Shown: in pieces, positions 48,317 to 61,600 of the stretch
Layout: every line of letters starts with the position of its first letter
Numbering within the stretch: the stretch's first letter is position 1
The notes under the pieces: model-generated
The model's input: the letters and a program-made list of their open reading frames with translations, nothing else
What the model was told of the DNA's origin: nothing
Database searches by the model: none
Source of the DNA: Rhabdornis inornatus
Lineage: Eukaryota > Chordata > Aves > Passeriformes > Rhabdornithidae
Direction of reading: 5' to 3'
Assembly: GCA_013397075.1 (NCBI GenBank)
Contig: VWZS01000646.1
Span: 30,854-94,853, forward strand
Length of the DNA stretch: 64,000 nt
Made by a program: the position numbers and the translations under genes

Positions 48317-51300
48317 TACTAGAAATCCCCAAGATTCCAAATCTCTACAAAACACATGGTGTAAAAACTACATTACAGTATGAGATTTCAAGGCATGTAT
48401 TATTCAGGAGAGCTGAATTAGCACAGCCAAATATCATTACATGATAATTACATTATTACTTAGATTTGCATTTTGTGGGGAGCCTATGATTTCATGATTT
48501 AGAACACATTGTCTCCTTTAAGCTACGAAGGAATACAAATAAGATTTTCAGGGTGGGAGTCCGAGTTTTCAAATGAAAACTTTGCTGTAAGGTAAGTAAA
48601 ATGTAGAACTGTACATCTGTGGGGAAAGACGGGCAGCAAGAACAGTGTAACCATGACCAGCTGACTCCTACCACGTTTCTTCTTCAGGTTACACAACTCT
48701 TTAGTAGAAAGTCAGCCCCTGAAAACAAGCAAAAATCCCCTCTTCAGTGAAATGGAGCTCTGATGTAAGACTGCATGGGAAAACTATTGATATTCTCTGA
48801 TATTCTTGATATTGATACCCGGGCTGAGGTGATGCCTGGAGAGCACAGGAGAACCTCGGCTGCATCAGGACCACGAGCAGGGCTTTGACTCTGCAGGAGC
48901 CTCGTGTTCACCTAAGCAGGGCTCAGCAATTGCTGGTGAGAGATTTGTGTCAAAGCCCTTGACTCTGGTGTGCCCTGCCACACAGATGTGCCACAGTCCC
49001 ACTTCCTAGTTAATGCCCAGAGAGCTGAGCTATGCTCTGGGATGATGCACACTCCTGTGTTAGAGATTGCCCCACAGTGAAACCTAAACAATTGCATTAG
49101 CTCTCCCTTCTGTGCTTGTGAGTTTGGGTACAGGAGCCAAAATATTCAAAAATAAGAAGTTCTTTGAATTTTCCAATTTTTGCAGACCCAGATCATTCTG
49201 GCACAGATCATGTCACAGCCATCATTTGTCCTGAAGCTGGACTTTCTGAGCCATTTAAGCACCAGTTCTGAGGCTGTGCTTTGAAACACAGATAAAGTCC
49301 TTGACTAAAACTGTTGTGAATTAAAGTAAATTCAGGTTCTGTCAGGGTGTTTTGAAATACAGGATTTTGCTCAGAACAGATTATCTTCCAACACTTCAAC
49401 ATTTCAGTCTCTTCTTGCATTTCATTGTCTTTGCTGGATTTAATCCAGGAGCAGGGAAAGGCTGGGTCCTTTGGACTTCCCCTTGCAATGGCTTCTTTGC
49501 CACATCAGTCCCATTCACTCTGTCACTTGTGAGCCCATTAAAAACGGCTTTTGATGTCAGTGGCCTCAGGCACATCAATAACTGGGACCTCCTTCTTCTT
49601 GTTCCCCATATTCCATCCCACACTTGGACTTTAGCTGGTTTGCAGTTTATAAAATTGTTGAGAAAATTCAGGGGGAATGCACAAATTCCAACGTTATGGA
49701 TCCCACTGGCAATTTTGAGTCCCAGCAGACAGAAAAAAAAATTAGAGTTTGTGACAAAACAGAATAGTTCCTAAATTCATGGGTTGTGTGGGTTGTTCCC
49801 TCTTTTTCCAAATTCCTGAGTTGTGTCCCAATTTCCCCCAACACATCCATACTGGTTTTGCTGAAATCTTTAACCAAAAATCAAAACAGCAGCTGAGAAA
49901 TGCCTTAGGTGCTCCTTACACTCTCCATGGAATTACTCTGTTGGCTCATCACTGTGTCTTGTCACTGTTTAAGACTAAATGGGTTTGGGTACCAAAACTC
50001 TCTAATGAGAAATATATACAATTTCTTGAACTGTACTACTCCTCTTTCCCATGGGAGAGGAAATGGGGTTGAAGAAAGGGACTGCCAGGTCAGTAAGTGG
50101 TAACAGCATCCCTAGTGCAGGGTTGTGTATCACCTCACTTCTCTCTGTTCCCCTGGTGCTGGAAAGAACACCCCAGATCACAGGGTGGGATGTTGGGGTC
50201 CCCTCAGAGTGTCTCCTCCGAAGTGAGTGATGTATGAAGTCTTAGCTATGAGTTCTACTTTTCCTGAAACCTACAGAAATATTAATTTAGCACCTGAGGA
50301 TGAAATGCTGATTACTAGAAGAAGGGAAGTGCAAAAGTCCTACAGAAGACACATTCATGCTGTCTGCAGAGTCCCACATGTCAAAATTTTGTTGGTGTTA
50401 ATTGCATGTTGTGGCTGGAGTCAAAATTAATCTGCCAAGCTACTTTTCCCATGTATTCCCAATCTGTACTCCAGTGATATCAGTGTTCAGAGCTCTTGTG
50501 AGCAGTTGTTGTTGACTTGGATTTGTAAACACTTGAAAAAATTCTTGCAACTTAAGGAAATCTTATTATGATTGGGGAAAATTCCTATCCTTTTTCCACA
50601 TGCTAGGCAGTCAGAAAACAGATGTTTTAAATTCCTTCAGTTTAAAGGAGTTTGAGATGTTCTTTGAAATGACAAATGTATTACTTCTTCCTGCCCCAAT
50701 TTCCATTTTCTGTCAATGGCTGAAGTTACTCTAGAACTGTTTCATATTTTGCAGAAAAATGGACAGCAAACAGAACAAACACAGACATTTCAGAGCTCGG
50801 AGTGTGTTTATTTCTTCCCTCCCCAGCTGCGTATATGTTGGTTATCAGACAGAAATGGGGCCACCGCATTATGAACCAAGCCCAAACCCCACTAAGCTCA
50901 CAGGTGTGTGTATGGGAAAGGAGAAGAAACAGAGGAGAAGAAGCACAGTTCTCATTCCTTCTGGGAGGAGTTTTCCTTTCCTAAGTGTGGCAGCACCCAG
51001 CCTTGGTGCACTCAGGGAGTCTCCCACCAGCCTGGTCCTCCTGCTGCCACTCTCTTTTCCTGACCATGTGGCCATTCACAGGAAAATAGACCAGGAAATT
51101 ATTTTGGCACTTCAGTTCAAATCAGTTTCCCGAATACTTTGCACTCAAGTGACACAAAGCACAGGTACATCTGAGTTTTTCCAGCACCCAAAGGCCTCCC
51201 AGCCTGGGCATGGCCGTGCCCGTGACCCCACTGGGAGCTCCTTGCCGGAGCCAGGATCCCCTGTCCAGAGGAACTCTCATTCCTCGCATTTTTGAGGGAA

Positions 51301-53212
51301 GCCATTCCAGCACTTCACAGAAGCAGAACCAATGCTGGGCTGTTTTTCCCCTTCCCTTCCCTTCCCTTCTACCAACAGGTGACTTTGAGCTGAATTTAAA
51401 TGGGACTTGTAATGAAAATTAGCTGCTTTTGCTCTGCAGTCTCTAATTACTCAAATCATTAAGCAGCTCCTGTAGAATGGAAAAGCTGCAGTGCTTGTTT
51501 TCATTTCTCTTTTCCCTTGTTGGTAACCCATGCAGCATCCAAGGTACTGTCTTTGTGCACACTGAGCTGGGGCTGTAAAACAAAGTCTGTACTCCACACT
51601 CCATCCCATGAGGCTATTCGAGGCAAAGAGCCCCCTGACACCCTTTGAGATTTTCTCTCCTCTTATTTCTTCTCCTTTTTAATTCAATCTCAGCAACCAC
51701 CAGAGCTCTGGCTGAATGCACGGCCCTTCCTCTTCAGAAGCTGATTTTAGCAAGACTTAGATTCTACCCCTTTCGAAGAAAAATGCCTCTTGACAGCTCT
51801 TTGGAAAGCAGGGGGAGTTCCGTGCAGGGGTGACACTGGCAGAAAGAGTTGGCTCTCACCGTTCCTTGAAGCTGCATAATGAATGAAATGTTTAACAGAA
51901 GAGAGGATGTAGGGCTGGCAAAACCTATTAGTTAAAGGGCTTTTTGAAGCCATCTGTCCACCAGCTTTAGCCACCACTGAATGAAAATTGGTTTTGAAAG
52001 CAAAAGGGACAGACACTCTTACTCTTCCAGCTCTTCATCCTGTACTGCTAGCCAGCCAAAGGCACTTGCAGTGCTCAGGGAAGGAAAGAGTTCCTCAGCT
52101 GACAGAGGGGTGCTTTGCCCTCAAAGCAAATGATTCTGCTGACAGTACTTGTATCAGTTAACAGCATTTACAAGGGCAATGTACCAACAAGGACTGAAAC
52201 AACGAAAGCCAGCTGTATAAAAATCTGCCATCCCTTACATGAACTTCAGAGGGCAAATCAACCAAACTTTAGACAAACCAAGGAGAGCTGCAGTTCTCTT
52301 TTCCAAAAATAAAGCTGTGCTTTAGTGCACCAGTCAGAAGCCCTGACTTTTGACTTCTCTCTTTAATCACTGAACCAAAATTGCTGTGCTAACACTGGCC
52401 CTGCCAATGTTCATTTTGGGGGGTGCCTGTCTTAATGGTTCATACACACTTCTGTTTCTGCACAGACTGAAGGACAGAACAATTCCTGTAATGTGGGGAT
52501 AATTTGTGCTATTTACTCTTCAAACAGCTTAGACCAAATGAAAAACTCCTAGTTGCTCAGTGTATAGCTGAGATTTGCTAAGAGCATACAAGCAGTTTAT
52601 TCAAAAGTTCATGAAACGACCTAACAAGAGGATAAACTGCAGATTTTAGAACTCTCTACTTCAGACTTGTGAGTAAAGAATGAGAAACAGAGATGGTTTC
52701 ACACACAGCAACATGAAAACTCAACAACTCTCTGATGAAGCTCATTCTACTTGAGAGCCACTGCTGATTCAGTACAAGGGCAAGAGAGAACGAATCCCTG
52801 TTGAACCACAAACCCTCCACCACCAAATGTGGGAACATGACGTGTTAATTTATGCAACAGGATCTGAAGAGCAATGTAAAAGGAAAGAAAACCATCCCAG
52901 CAAATGTCTTGGGTGCGCCCTGGCCTACTGGATCCGTGCACCTGGCAGATCAGCAAACTAAAGCAAACAAAAGTGGGAAGTAAGTTCATGTTTCTGAAGA
53001 AAAGAAAATAAGACAATTTCCCTCGCCCCCATTCTAAGTTTGCATTATTCTACTTTCCCAGGGCTATTCCATGTTAGTTGTTACCCTCCTTCACAGCCAT
53101 TGTTTAGACAGCTTGAGCAGTGGCTGCAGAAGTGCAGTAGGTATTTATGCAGTTGAAACTGTAGCATACAAGTGCATCTTTGGTCCTAATTTCAGTAGGA
53201 AGAGATTATATG

Positions 53213-53237
53213 GAGAGAGAGAGAGAGAGAGAGAGAG
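53213..53237. repeat. (GA)12 microsatellite
   Basis: Uninterrupted GA dinucleotide run of 25 bases in intergenic DNA. Confidence 0.9.
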
Positions 53238-53789
53238 TTAAAACGAATATAAAGTCCACGGAAAAAGAAGTCCTTGAAAGCTTTGTCCCAAAAGGTTAAA
53301 AAGTAGCATTTGAACAACAGAGTGTTCTCTTAGTGGTACCTTGCTAAGTTGCAGGGTTTGCTCTCTGGAGCCCAAACAACTCCCACAAATCTGCAGCCTG
53401 GAGAAGAGAGAGAGGAGCTCCAGCCCTGCTGACAAAGCATTTTGCAATCAGCTTGGCAAGGGCCAATTTGTTAATGACAAAGTGTGTGTGTGAAGTGTGT
53501 GCGTTCGTGGCAGGCACAAGTGAGGCACATTTGGAAATGCGTGGGCTCTCGGCAAGGCCCTGAGCCTGTGGCTGATTCACGCACCTGAGGGACAGCCCCG
53601 GGACTCGGGACCCAGCCTGCTCCCAGCGTGGGTAGAACACAGAGGCAAAGCTGGAAGGAGCCCCAAGGAATTCAAAATTAAGACCCTGTGGTGAACGATA
53701 AGGCCACAGGGGCCTGGAAAGCTGAGCTTGGGGCTCTGGCAAACCTGAGCCCAGGCTTGGCTGGAAGACCAGGAACAGGGAGAAGGACC

Positions 53790-54181
53790 TGTAGAGCTGG
53801 GGCTGTTTAGCGTGGAGAGGAGAAGGTTTAGAGGAGATTTCTTCGCTGCATTCCAGGCAGAGCTTATGTAAAGGAGGAAGAGGGGCCTTTTATAAGGCAG
53901 ATAGTGCCAGGACAAGAGGGAAAGGTTTTTAACTGCTAGAGGGTGGGGTTGGAGGGATATTGAGAAGGAATTGTTCCCTGCGAGTGTGAGGAGGCCCTGG
54001 CTCAGGGTGCCCAGAGAAGCTGTGGCTGCCCCTGGATCCCTGGCAGTGTCCAAGGCCAGGTTGGACACTGGGGCTTGGAGCAACCTGGGACAGTGGAAGG
54101 TGTCTATGCCCATGGCAGGGGTGGCATTGGATGGGCTGTAAGGTCCCTCCAACCCAAACCATTCTGGGATTCTGGGATTCC
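53790..54181 (+). mobile_element. CR1-type LINE 3' fragment, about 390 bp
   Basis: Contains GAGCTGGGGCTGTTTAGCG, then CCAGGACAAGAGGGAAAGG, CCAAGGCCAGGTTGGACACT, GGGGTGGCATTGGATGGGCT and AAGGTCCCTCCAACCCAAAC, ending in ATTCTGGGATTCTGGGATTC. This is the best-preserved CR1 tail in the window and perhaps among the younger copies. Confidence 0.9.
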
Positions 54182-54949
54182 ATCATCTTTAAAGACCCAG
54201 AAGAGTGGGCTTAGGGAGGGAGCTGGGGAGCTGGAGGAGTTCAGCACCCAGGAACAGCTCATAGACAGCAGCTTGCTATTGCTGTTGCTTCATTTATTAC
54301 CATTGATCAAAATATTTATCTGCAAAGCAGAGATTTAGTGAAGAGCTCAGTCCTTTGCTGTACTCAGAGTACTGAATACTTACCAGCCTTTTTAAAACAG
54401 CACATTGCAGAAAAACAAAGGAAAAATGTGAAGGTAGAAGGTACCATCTGCCAATTAAACACCAGCCTGAGCAGGTGTGTGTAGCAGACTGTAATTCACT
54501 GGTTGGGAAAAATGGTCACTCTGACTTGTGTGCTACTTTCTGCCCTTTATTTAATTTAAACAGGGTTGGACATAACAGATTAAAGCATAATATAATGAAA
54601 TACAGAGAATGTGCTTTGTCCAAATGAAAGTGGGGTTTGAATGAACGGTTGTACAAAACACGTTGTGTATTATTGTTTATGTGAAATGAGTATCTGCAGA
54701 CTAAAATGTCTGAAAAGTATCTACATAGGTCTACTTAAAACTGGAAAGAGAGAGGCAATTTGAAAAATAACTATTTTATCTGCTAGCAAGACGATAAGGG
54801 AAGCAATGTGGCTGAATGTCGCTTTTGTCTGAAAGCACCCGCAGAGATAAGAACCAGAATCCTTGCAGGGATGTGTGGCCAGGCTACATTAGCCGCTGGA
54901 CACCGCTTAATAAACCCACCCCCGACTAAAATGGCAAATTACCGACTTG

Positions 54950-55460
54950 GCAAATAGAGCCACAGAGCCCCGGCCGGTGCCAGCTGCCGGCCCAGCCCGG
55001 CGAGGCACCTGAACAAAGGCGTCTCAGAGCGCCGTAACCGAGGATGCTCAGGTGGATGGGGGCCTCCCGGAGCGCCAGACACAGACAAATTCACAGGCAG
55101 GCAGCACAGCGCTCGGCTGGCATTAGGACGTGGGTTCCGGGGGCCATTCCCAGCACAGAAGACAATCACTGGCAGGTAATAAAGGAGGCATTTATGCGAT
55201 ATGTCAGCGGTTAGTGCAGAGCTTAAAAGAAATGAGATCATTGGCGAGATAGCATTCTGTGCCTTCCCCCGGGGAAAGCGGCAGCGCTGTTATTACTGTG
55301 AGCCATTGTTACCGCTACTTCTTTGAAATAAAGCGTGCCGCAGCAGCGTCAGCTGATACCTGTGCGAGCGCGGCCGGCCCGGCGCGGAGCTCTGGTTACG
55401 CGGGGACAGGGGGGACCCGGGGTGCCACCTCCTGCAGCCCCGGGACAGCCGCCACCTGAG
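54950..55460. promoter_or_regulatory. Isolated CpG-rich block, candidate enhancer or unannotated promoter
   Basis: An abrupt rise in GC and CpG content about 22 kb after the WNT7A stop, in otherwise AT-rich, CpG-poor DNA. It is not a repeat I recognise. The middle (about 55185-55340) contains homeodomain/CDX-like words (TAATAAA, TTTATGCGAT, GTTATTACTG) and a SOX-type site CCATTGTT at 55303-55310. The block is followed by a GC-rich tandem repeat. It could be a conserved enhancer, the CpG-island promoter of a noncoding RNA, or simply GC drift. No convincing coding exon is seen. Confidence 0.35.
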
Positions 55461-55653
55461 TCCTGCTCTGTCCTGGGACAGCCATCCCTCGGCTCCTGTT
55501 CTGTCCTGTGACATCCGCCATCCCCCGGCCCTGCTCTGCCCTGGACCAGTTGCCACCCCGGGTCCTGCTCTGTCCCGAGCCAGCCGCCATCCCCGAGTCC
55601 TGCTGTCCTGCGACATCCGCCATCCCCCGGTCCTGCCCTGCCCCTGGACCAGG
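55461..55653. repeat. GC-rich imperfect 33-35-bp tandem repeat, 5.6 units
   Basis: Units start at 55461, 55494, 55529, 55563, 55598 and 55631 (the last partial). Most share TCCTGCTCTGTCC near the start and CCGCCATCCCC near the end. Variable length and many substitutions indicate an older minisatellite. It directly adjoins the CpG-rich block and explains the long antisense frames here. Confidence 0.8.
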
Positions 55654-55699
55654 CACTGTGCAGTCACAGTTTCATTCCCTCGTTTCCCTGAACTTTGCA

Positions 55700-58600
55700 G
55701 TTAGGTGAGAGATGAGCAAAGTATATGACAGTCCAACAGCTACCGGCTTCAGCTCATTACTCTCTGGGCAACAATTACTGCATGTGTAGAGAAGGTTTCA
55801 TCTAGTAAGAGACCCTACAGCTGACAACCTGCACAGTGGCCCCGAAGTGAGCTAAAGCTAAAGTGCACCAAAGCCCCTATTCCCATCAGCTTATATGATG
55901 TGAAATATTTCATACCATAAACTCCACAGAATAAACCAACAGGCTTTCATGTGTATTAGAATCAACCCCATTTCTCTAATCACATAGGGTCACAGTTTTC
56001 TCTCAGGACAGTTTAAAACTTCACAGTCAGGTGTTAGTGCTCAGAAGGAGTGAATTGAATATCTGGAGACTTGTGTATGCCACATTTATGATTAACAGTG
56101 CCAGTGTCCTTAGTCACCTGCCTGCCAACTGTGTTCCAATTGGCATTTTATTTCAGACCTCAAAGAGGTCACAGCAGAAGACCGGGTGCACAGAGGAGTA
56201 CTGAGGAAACAGGTAGGCTGTGGCTGGAAATCATGGTGATGCTGGGCCAGGAAAAGGAGTTTTGGTGACCACTTCAGTTCTTTCATGACTAGCTCGAAAC
56301 TGAAGCACTGGAGGAAGCTGTGGGAGCACTTCACAGCAAGAGGAAGCCAAAGGTAGATTGCTGACAGAGAAAAGTTCTCCACCTCCACTCCAGAGCAGTT
56401 TCCACCAACGACTTCAAAAACTTCCAGGAGCTCCAGGTAAGCAGAGAAAATGATACCACAGACTGAGGTTTACACTGAAAAGCAACACATTCCAGTGCGC
56501 AGAACCTCACATCTCACTTTACCGAAACCCTTGTGCTTCCCTGCAGGCAGCTCATAAATTGAAGAGAGCAAGTGGGATTTTATTTCTAGCTTGTGTTTAG
56601 CAACCAAATTACCATGCAGGCTTGGGCAGGATAACCAGGCTTTGCTCCATTCACATGGGGACAGCTGAAATACACCTCAGGCCTGAGAGTTCATTTCTTT
56701 GTTGGCAGCACTGCAGAGATGCTTCAAGACGCCACAGTCCTTCAAGTCCTCCAACCCGCCCATTTTCCACTTTTGGAATTTTTGTTAAAACAGAAATGAA
56801 TGACACAGTCTTTTCTAGCAGGAGCTAATGACTGTCTTCTTCTACCCTCAGAAGATTTATTTCTGGGACATGGATTTGTAATTACAGGGGATTCCAATAA
56901 GAGAATATTTCAGCCTCTAAATAAAAAATTAATTTTGCCCAGATTTTGCCAAGATAATTGCTCCTGGTATTCCAGTGGGAGTTTTAGATCCCATCACTTG
57001 TCTTTATGAATCTAATGACCTGACCTATAGACAGGACTAGCAATTTGAAAAATGATGTGTTTGTCTATATCAGAGTGTAACTCTATAGACAGTGGCTACT
57101 TTTTTCCTTTTATAGTATTAGATCAAGGAAATCTAAAACACAATTCCTAGAAAAAAAAACCCCAAAATATTATGAACTCTAATTAAATGAATTTTTTTTT
57201 TGTTGATACAACACATACACATACTTCTCTTATCTGATCTACCTCAAATCTCAAGTTTCATTGGACATGTTATCCTGCTTTTGGCCCAAACCCACAGCCT
57301 TACCTACAAGGAATCAAATAAAGACCTTCTAGAACAGCAGCTCTGGCACTGCCCAAAGATTTAGTCCCTCAAGGCTGATTGCCATTAATGATGAGATTTG
57401 CCAGAAATTCCCTCTACATCCCTAAAATTTCTGTGAATAAGTTCCAGTTGCTGGAAAACTGTTGCATAATGAATTAGAAGGATTTCTTCTTTCATTTGCT
57501 GCAATCTAGCTTTGGTGAGCTCTAAGTAATTTTTAAAAGACTAGTGGATTAAAAATTAGCATGAAGCCCACTCATTACTTCATGATAACAGATTTTAAAC
57601 ATTCTTTTTTAAGAAATAATCCTATTAAACATTAAAAACTGCAGTCTTAAAGGGGGTGGGAAGACTAATATGAGCTCCCACACAGAACACTCCTCCTAGT
57701 CCAGGATATCTGACCTTGATTTTCATTATGTTTTCAGCCTGGGACAGACAACTCACTTTGTGGTTAATTATCCTGCACGGGGTCCATGGCAGTGGTTGGA
57801 GTGTAGAGCTCTTGTGGGCACAGCCAGATCCATTAGAGCCTCACTGAGGACACAAGCAGATCCAAGCTGAAGAATTTACCAACTCCCTCCACATAATTGC
57901 TGCCAGCCTGAGACAGGCAGGTATGAAAGGAGAAAGAAAAAGGATTTTTTTCCTTCTCTGCAAAGTGCCTGGTTATAAATGGATGGCAGTGCTAAGGTGA
58001 GGACAACCTGAAATTCCTGTATAAGGAAACTGTAGGTTCACAGCCTTCAGTTTCTCCTTCATGTTTGTGACTTAAAAAACACCTGAGCAAACCTGCAAGT
58101 AATTAGTTTAAGCAGGGATTGCTTTTGGAAGAAGCAGAAAGTTAAGGATGTATTGTGTCAGAAAGGCAACGAGCAAATCATTGGGAAAGTGGTCAGAAGA
58201 TGCAAAGAATACAATGGAAAGAGCTGAAAGGTATTTTGGAAGCAGCAATTGCAACACGGCAGACAAGTCTTGGCGCAGAACTCATAACTAATTAGAGAGA
58301 ATCCTAACTGCATTTCAAATATGTTGAAAACAGCCTTGCAGCTTCACATTCATATGAAGTGGGGCTGAAGTGCAATTCACTGCAGAGAAGAGCCAGCCTC
58401 TGCAGGGTGGCAGGGTCCTGAGCAAAGCTCACCTGGGCAAAGCTCAGCAGAGCCAGGCACAGAGGGCACAGTCCCAACACACAGCTTGTGCTGCTGATCT
58501 GCCAGACCCCAGCAGGGTGGCAGTGACACCAGGGTGGCACTTCAGGGGTTCTGGCCCCACACAGGCAGCACTTGCTGCAGGAGAGGCTCTGCCTTTGGGG

Positions 58601-61600
58601 GGGGCGGGTTGGGGAGGCCAGACGGGGTGGGAGCCCGGGGAAGAGCTGTCCAGGGCAGCAGCTGTGGGCTCACTCCTGCTCCAGCAGCACCCCCTGCTCC
58701 CCCAGCCCCAGAATAAACCCACAGGCTGTGTTAAAAAGGAACTGCTGGGTTTCACTCCCCAGTTCCCACAAGACAGGAGCTGCCCTCCAAGGTCTGCCTC
58801 CTGTGAACGCAGAGGGGCTCTGGAAACAGCCAGGATAATCACACTGCTGTCAAGTGCTCTGTTATTAAGGACTATAGAGGTTCAAAATACAGATTCCCTT
58901 AAAATAAATGAAAAAATCCCACCTTTTCATGGTGAAATATTTGCCAGCCGCTACACAATCTGCAGGTTCTCTTCAGAGAAAAGAGGCAGAATCTGATGGG
59001 CATTTATTTTCAAGCAGATGTGGTCACCAATGCCAGGTTGGGCAGCTGCCACTCTTTCAGTTCAGCAGAATTCTTGAATTTAATTTTGGGTTTTGGTAGC
59101 GCCACTGTTCACAAAGATTTGCAATCTCAGCAATTGGGGGTGGGAGGGAGGAGAGAAAAGACTGAAAAATCGAGTAATTCAGTCATTTTTCCACACCAAG
59201 TGCTGAGCTGCCATGGAGAGATTTCACTTTTTGGTCCTCCTGTCTCCTTGCCTGTGCTGGCACTGTGAGAGAGGAACAGCTCCACTCTCTGTTACAGACA
59301 TCCCCCAAAATGTGTTTCTATCTGTGAGAACTCAGTATGAGGTAAGTACAATTACCTGGCTGCTATTTGTACCAGAACAGTATTTTCATTCCTCTATAAA
59401 ACATTTCACACAATGAGCTGAAGTTTTGTGGGTCCTGGACAGACTAAATGTAATATTTTCCAGCAGGATAGATGGTTTGGGAGTTCTGGGAGAGGCTCTT
59501 TCTGCTCCTGCAGTAGGATCCTGACACTGTGAGCTCCTTTGCCAGTTCTCTGGGACAGCAGAGCCAGCCAAACAGCTCCAGGTCCCCGGTCCCACCGAGC
59601 CCAGTTTGTTGTCTCCTAAGGAGATCAAATCCCTTATTTTCCATGTACCTCACTGCAGCCTCAAGAAGGATTTGTTCAACACTGTCCTGCAAATACTTTG
59701 AATATTCAGTTTGCAGTAGATTTATCGAAGGCTGAGATAAAGCTTTTCAGCATTTCAGTACTTGTTTGGTTTCACTTGGAATTTACTTGAAGTATTAAAA
59801 AGAAATTAGTACAAATACGATCTGTGCCTATATAAATATTTGCCCATATTTGGTAAATGTCTATATATGTAATTTCTGAAAAGCACCTCTTACTATGGCA
59901 ATTTCCATGTTTTAAAAAGAAAAAAAGGATCTTTCCCCCCTGCTTTATTCGCACTGTTATAGGAAATTAGTGGTTAAGCAAACTTTTTTTAAAAGGCTTT
60001 AAAAAGCACGTTTTGCGAGTTCATTTAGTTTTGAATGAACTTGACAAATTTTGAAAGCAAACATCACTTGAGGTTGGCTAATTTAAGAGGACTAGGGAAA
60101 ACCTCCTTTGCTATTTGAATTTTAAAGATTGGCTAAAGTCTTATGTCAGCTGCCTTGTTCTGCAGCCTGTCTTTGAATCCTCTTAGGAAAGTCAGGGATA
60201 CCCACAAACAATAGAATTAAAATCTGTCTTTAGGACTGGCAAACTATTCAGAGCTGTCTGGCTGCTTAGCATAGACTGTGCTAGGCCTCAAGAGGAGAAT
60301 AGGCCCCTAAAGAAGCAATAATTTTCAGATTGTTGTGTACAATGCAGTGATAAAGCTCCCTGTCACATTTTTCTTCCCAGTTACTGAAGTTCCCATTCAG
60401 ATGAATTGTCACAGCTTCTTCAATCCAAACAAGCACCCTTCCGGCCTTGTTTGCATTAAAATGTGATAAAACTAAAGGTGACTTTAGCACAGCTGTGCAG
60501 AAAAGTGGATTAGGTCAAAGTGACAGCGTTTGTTAGGCCTTGCCACAAAGGTGGTTCAAAATTTGTCTAGAGCGCTAATGTGGGAGAAGCAGGAGCTTCT
60601 CAAACCCAGCCATTTGTAAGAAGGCCACAAACAACATCCAGTGTGTGTTTCCTCCCCGTGCAGGCTCCCGGCGGCCCCAGGCTATGGCTGGCCCGGGAGA
60701 GCTCGGGCTGGCCCACAGGCCCGGCCCTGTCCCTGTCCCTGTCCCATGCCAGGGCCGGGGCTTGGAGCTCTCTAGATGGGCCTGGAGCTGCTCCGGATCC
60801 TCCCACCGACACCACAGCTCCAGAGCCATCGCAGCCGAGCACACATCCCAAAAACCCTTCTGTAGGGAGGAGGAGGCAAGGCTGTGTTCGCAGGGCACGG
60901 CAGCCACCGCTCCTTCAGAAACAGGGCGGGCGCCTCTCCCTGCCCCATCCCTTCAGCTCCTGCTCCCGCTCACTTCACTGCCGAGGGAAAACCCCACCGA
61001 GGCAAAAAGCCCTGGGAAAGCCTGCCCTTTGCATGCCACCTGCTGGCAAGTTCTTGTATTTGTCTAAAATGAGGGCAGAGCATAATTTCCTCCAGGACAA
61101 AAGCCACTTCTTATATCAAAGGCTGACAGAATAATTACTGCAAGTCCCACCCGAGCACTTCGGATTATCTGTGTGGAACCAGGGAGAGGCCACCAAAACC
61201 CACCTTCTCCCCATCACTCTGCTGGTTAGCTCTTCAGCAAGACAGAGATCTGCCATTAACCTTTACAGTGCACAAAAACTCTGCAGAAATGCACAAGATT
61301 ATTTTATAGAAACGGCGTTTATACCTCAGGTTCTCCATGGTGCACTTTTACTGCTCAAAGGTAATAGAAAGCTTCCACATTTATGGGACTTATTTCCAAC
61401 CCAAATGCTACAGATAGCTGTCATCATTTCCATGCCCTGTGCTGGTGGAAATGTGCACCAGGAAATGTGGCCCTTCAGCAGGGGTGTCTGTGCCACAGGA
61501 TGCTGCCACATCCCATGGGACCAGAAAGATTCACTGGGTGAAGGAGCTCTGTGAGGCTGAACTGAAGAAAAAATAACAGGGAGCACTTTAAATTTTTGGA

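Larger units (their letters stand above)
33801..54950. other. Distal 3' UTR and intergenic DNA, no gene recognised
   Basis: Mostly AT-rich noncoding sequence. It contains CR1 copies (36880, 44166, 53790), a (CAAA)n repeat (48293), a 31-bp tandem repeat (47433), a perfect 17-bp inverted repeat (44561) and a (GA)n run (53213). The longest open frames (39828-40352 on + and 39782-40324 on -; 42597-43355 on +; 46187-46696 on +) show no signal peptide-plus-domain logic, repeat-free family motif or splice context that I recognise. They look like chance frames. Confidence 0.75.

Noticed and set aside
58370..58996. 208-codon open frame near 58.4 kb
   Set aside because: It lies in a GC-richer patch with overlapping open frames on both strands. 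No family resemblance.
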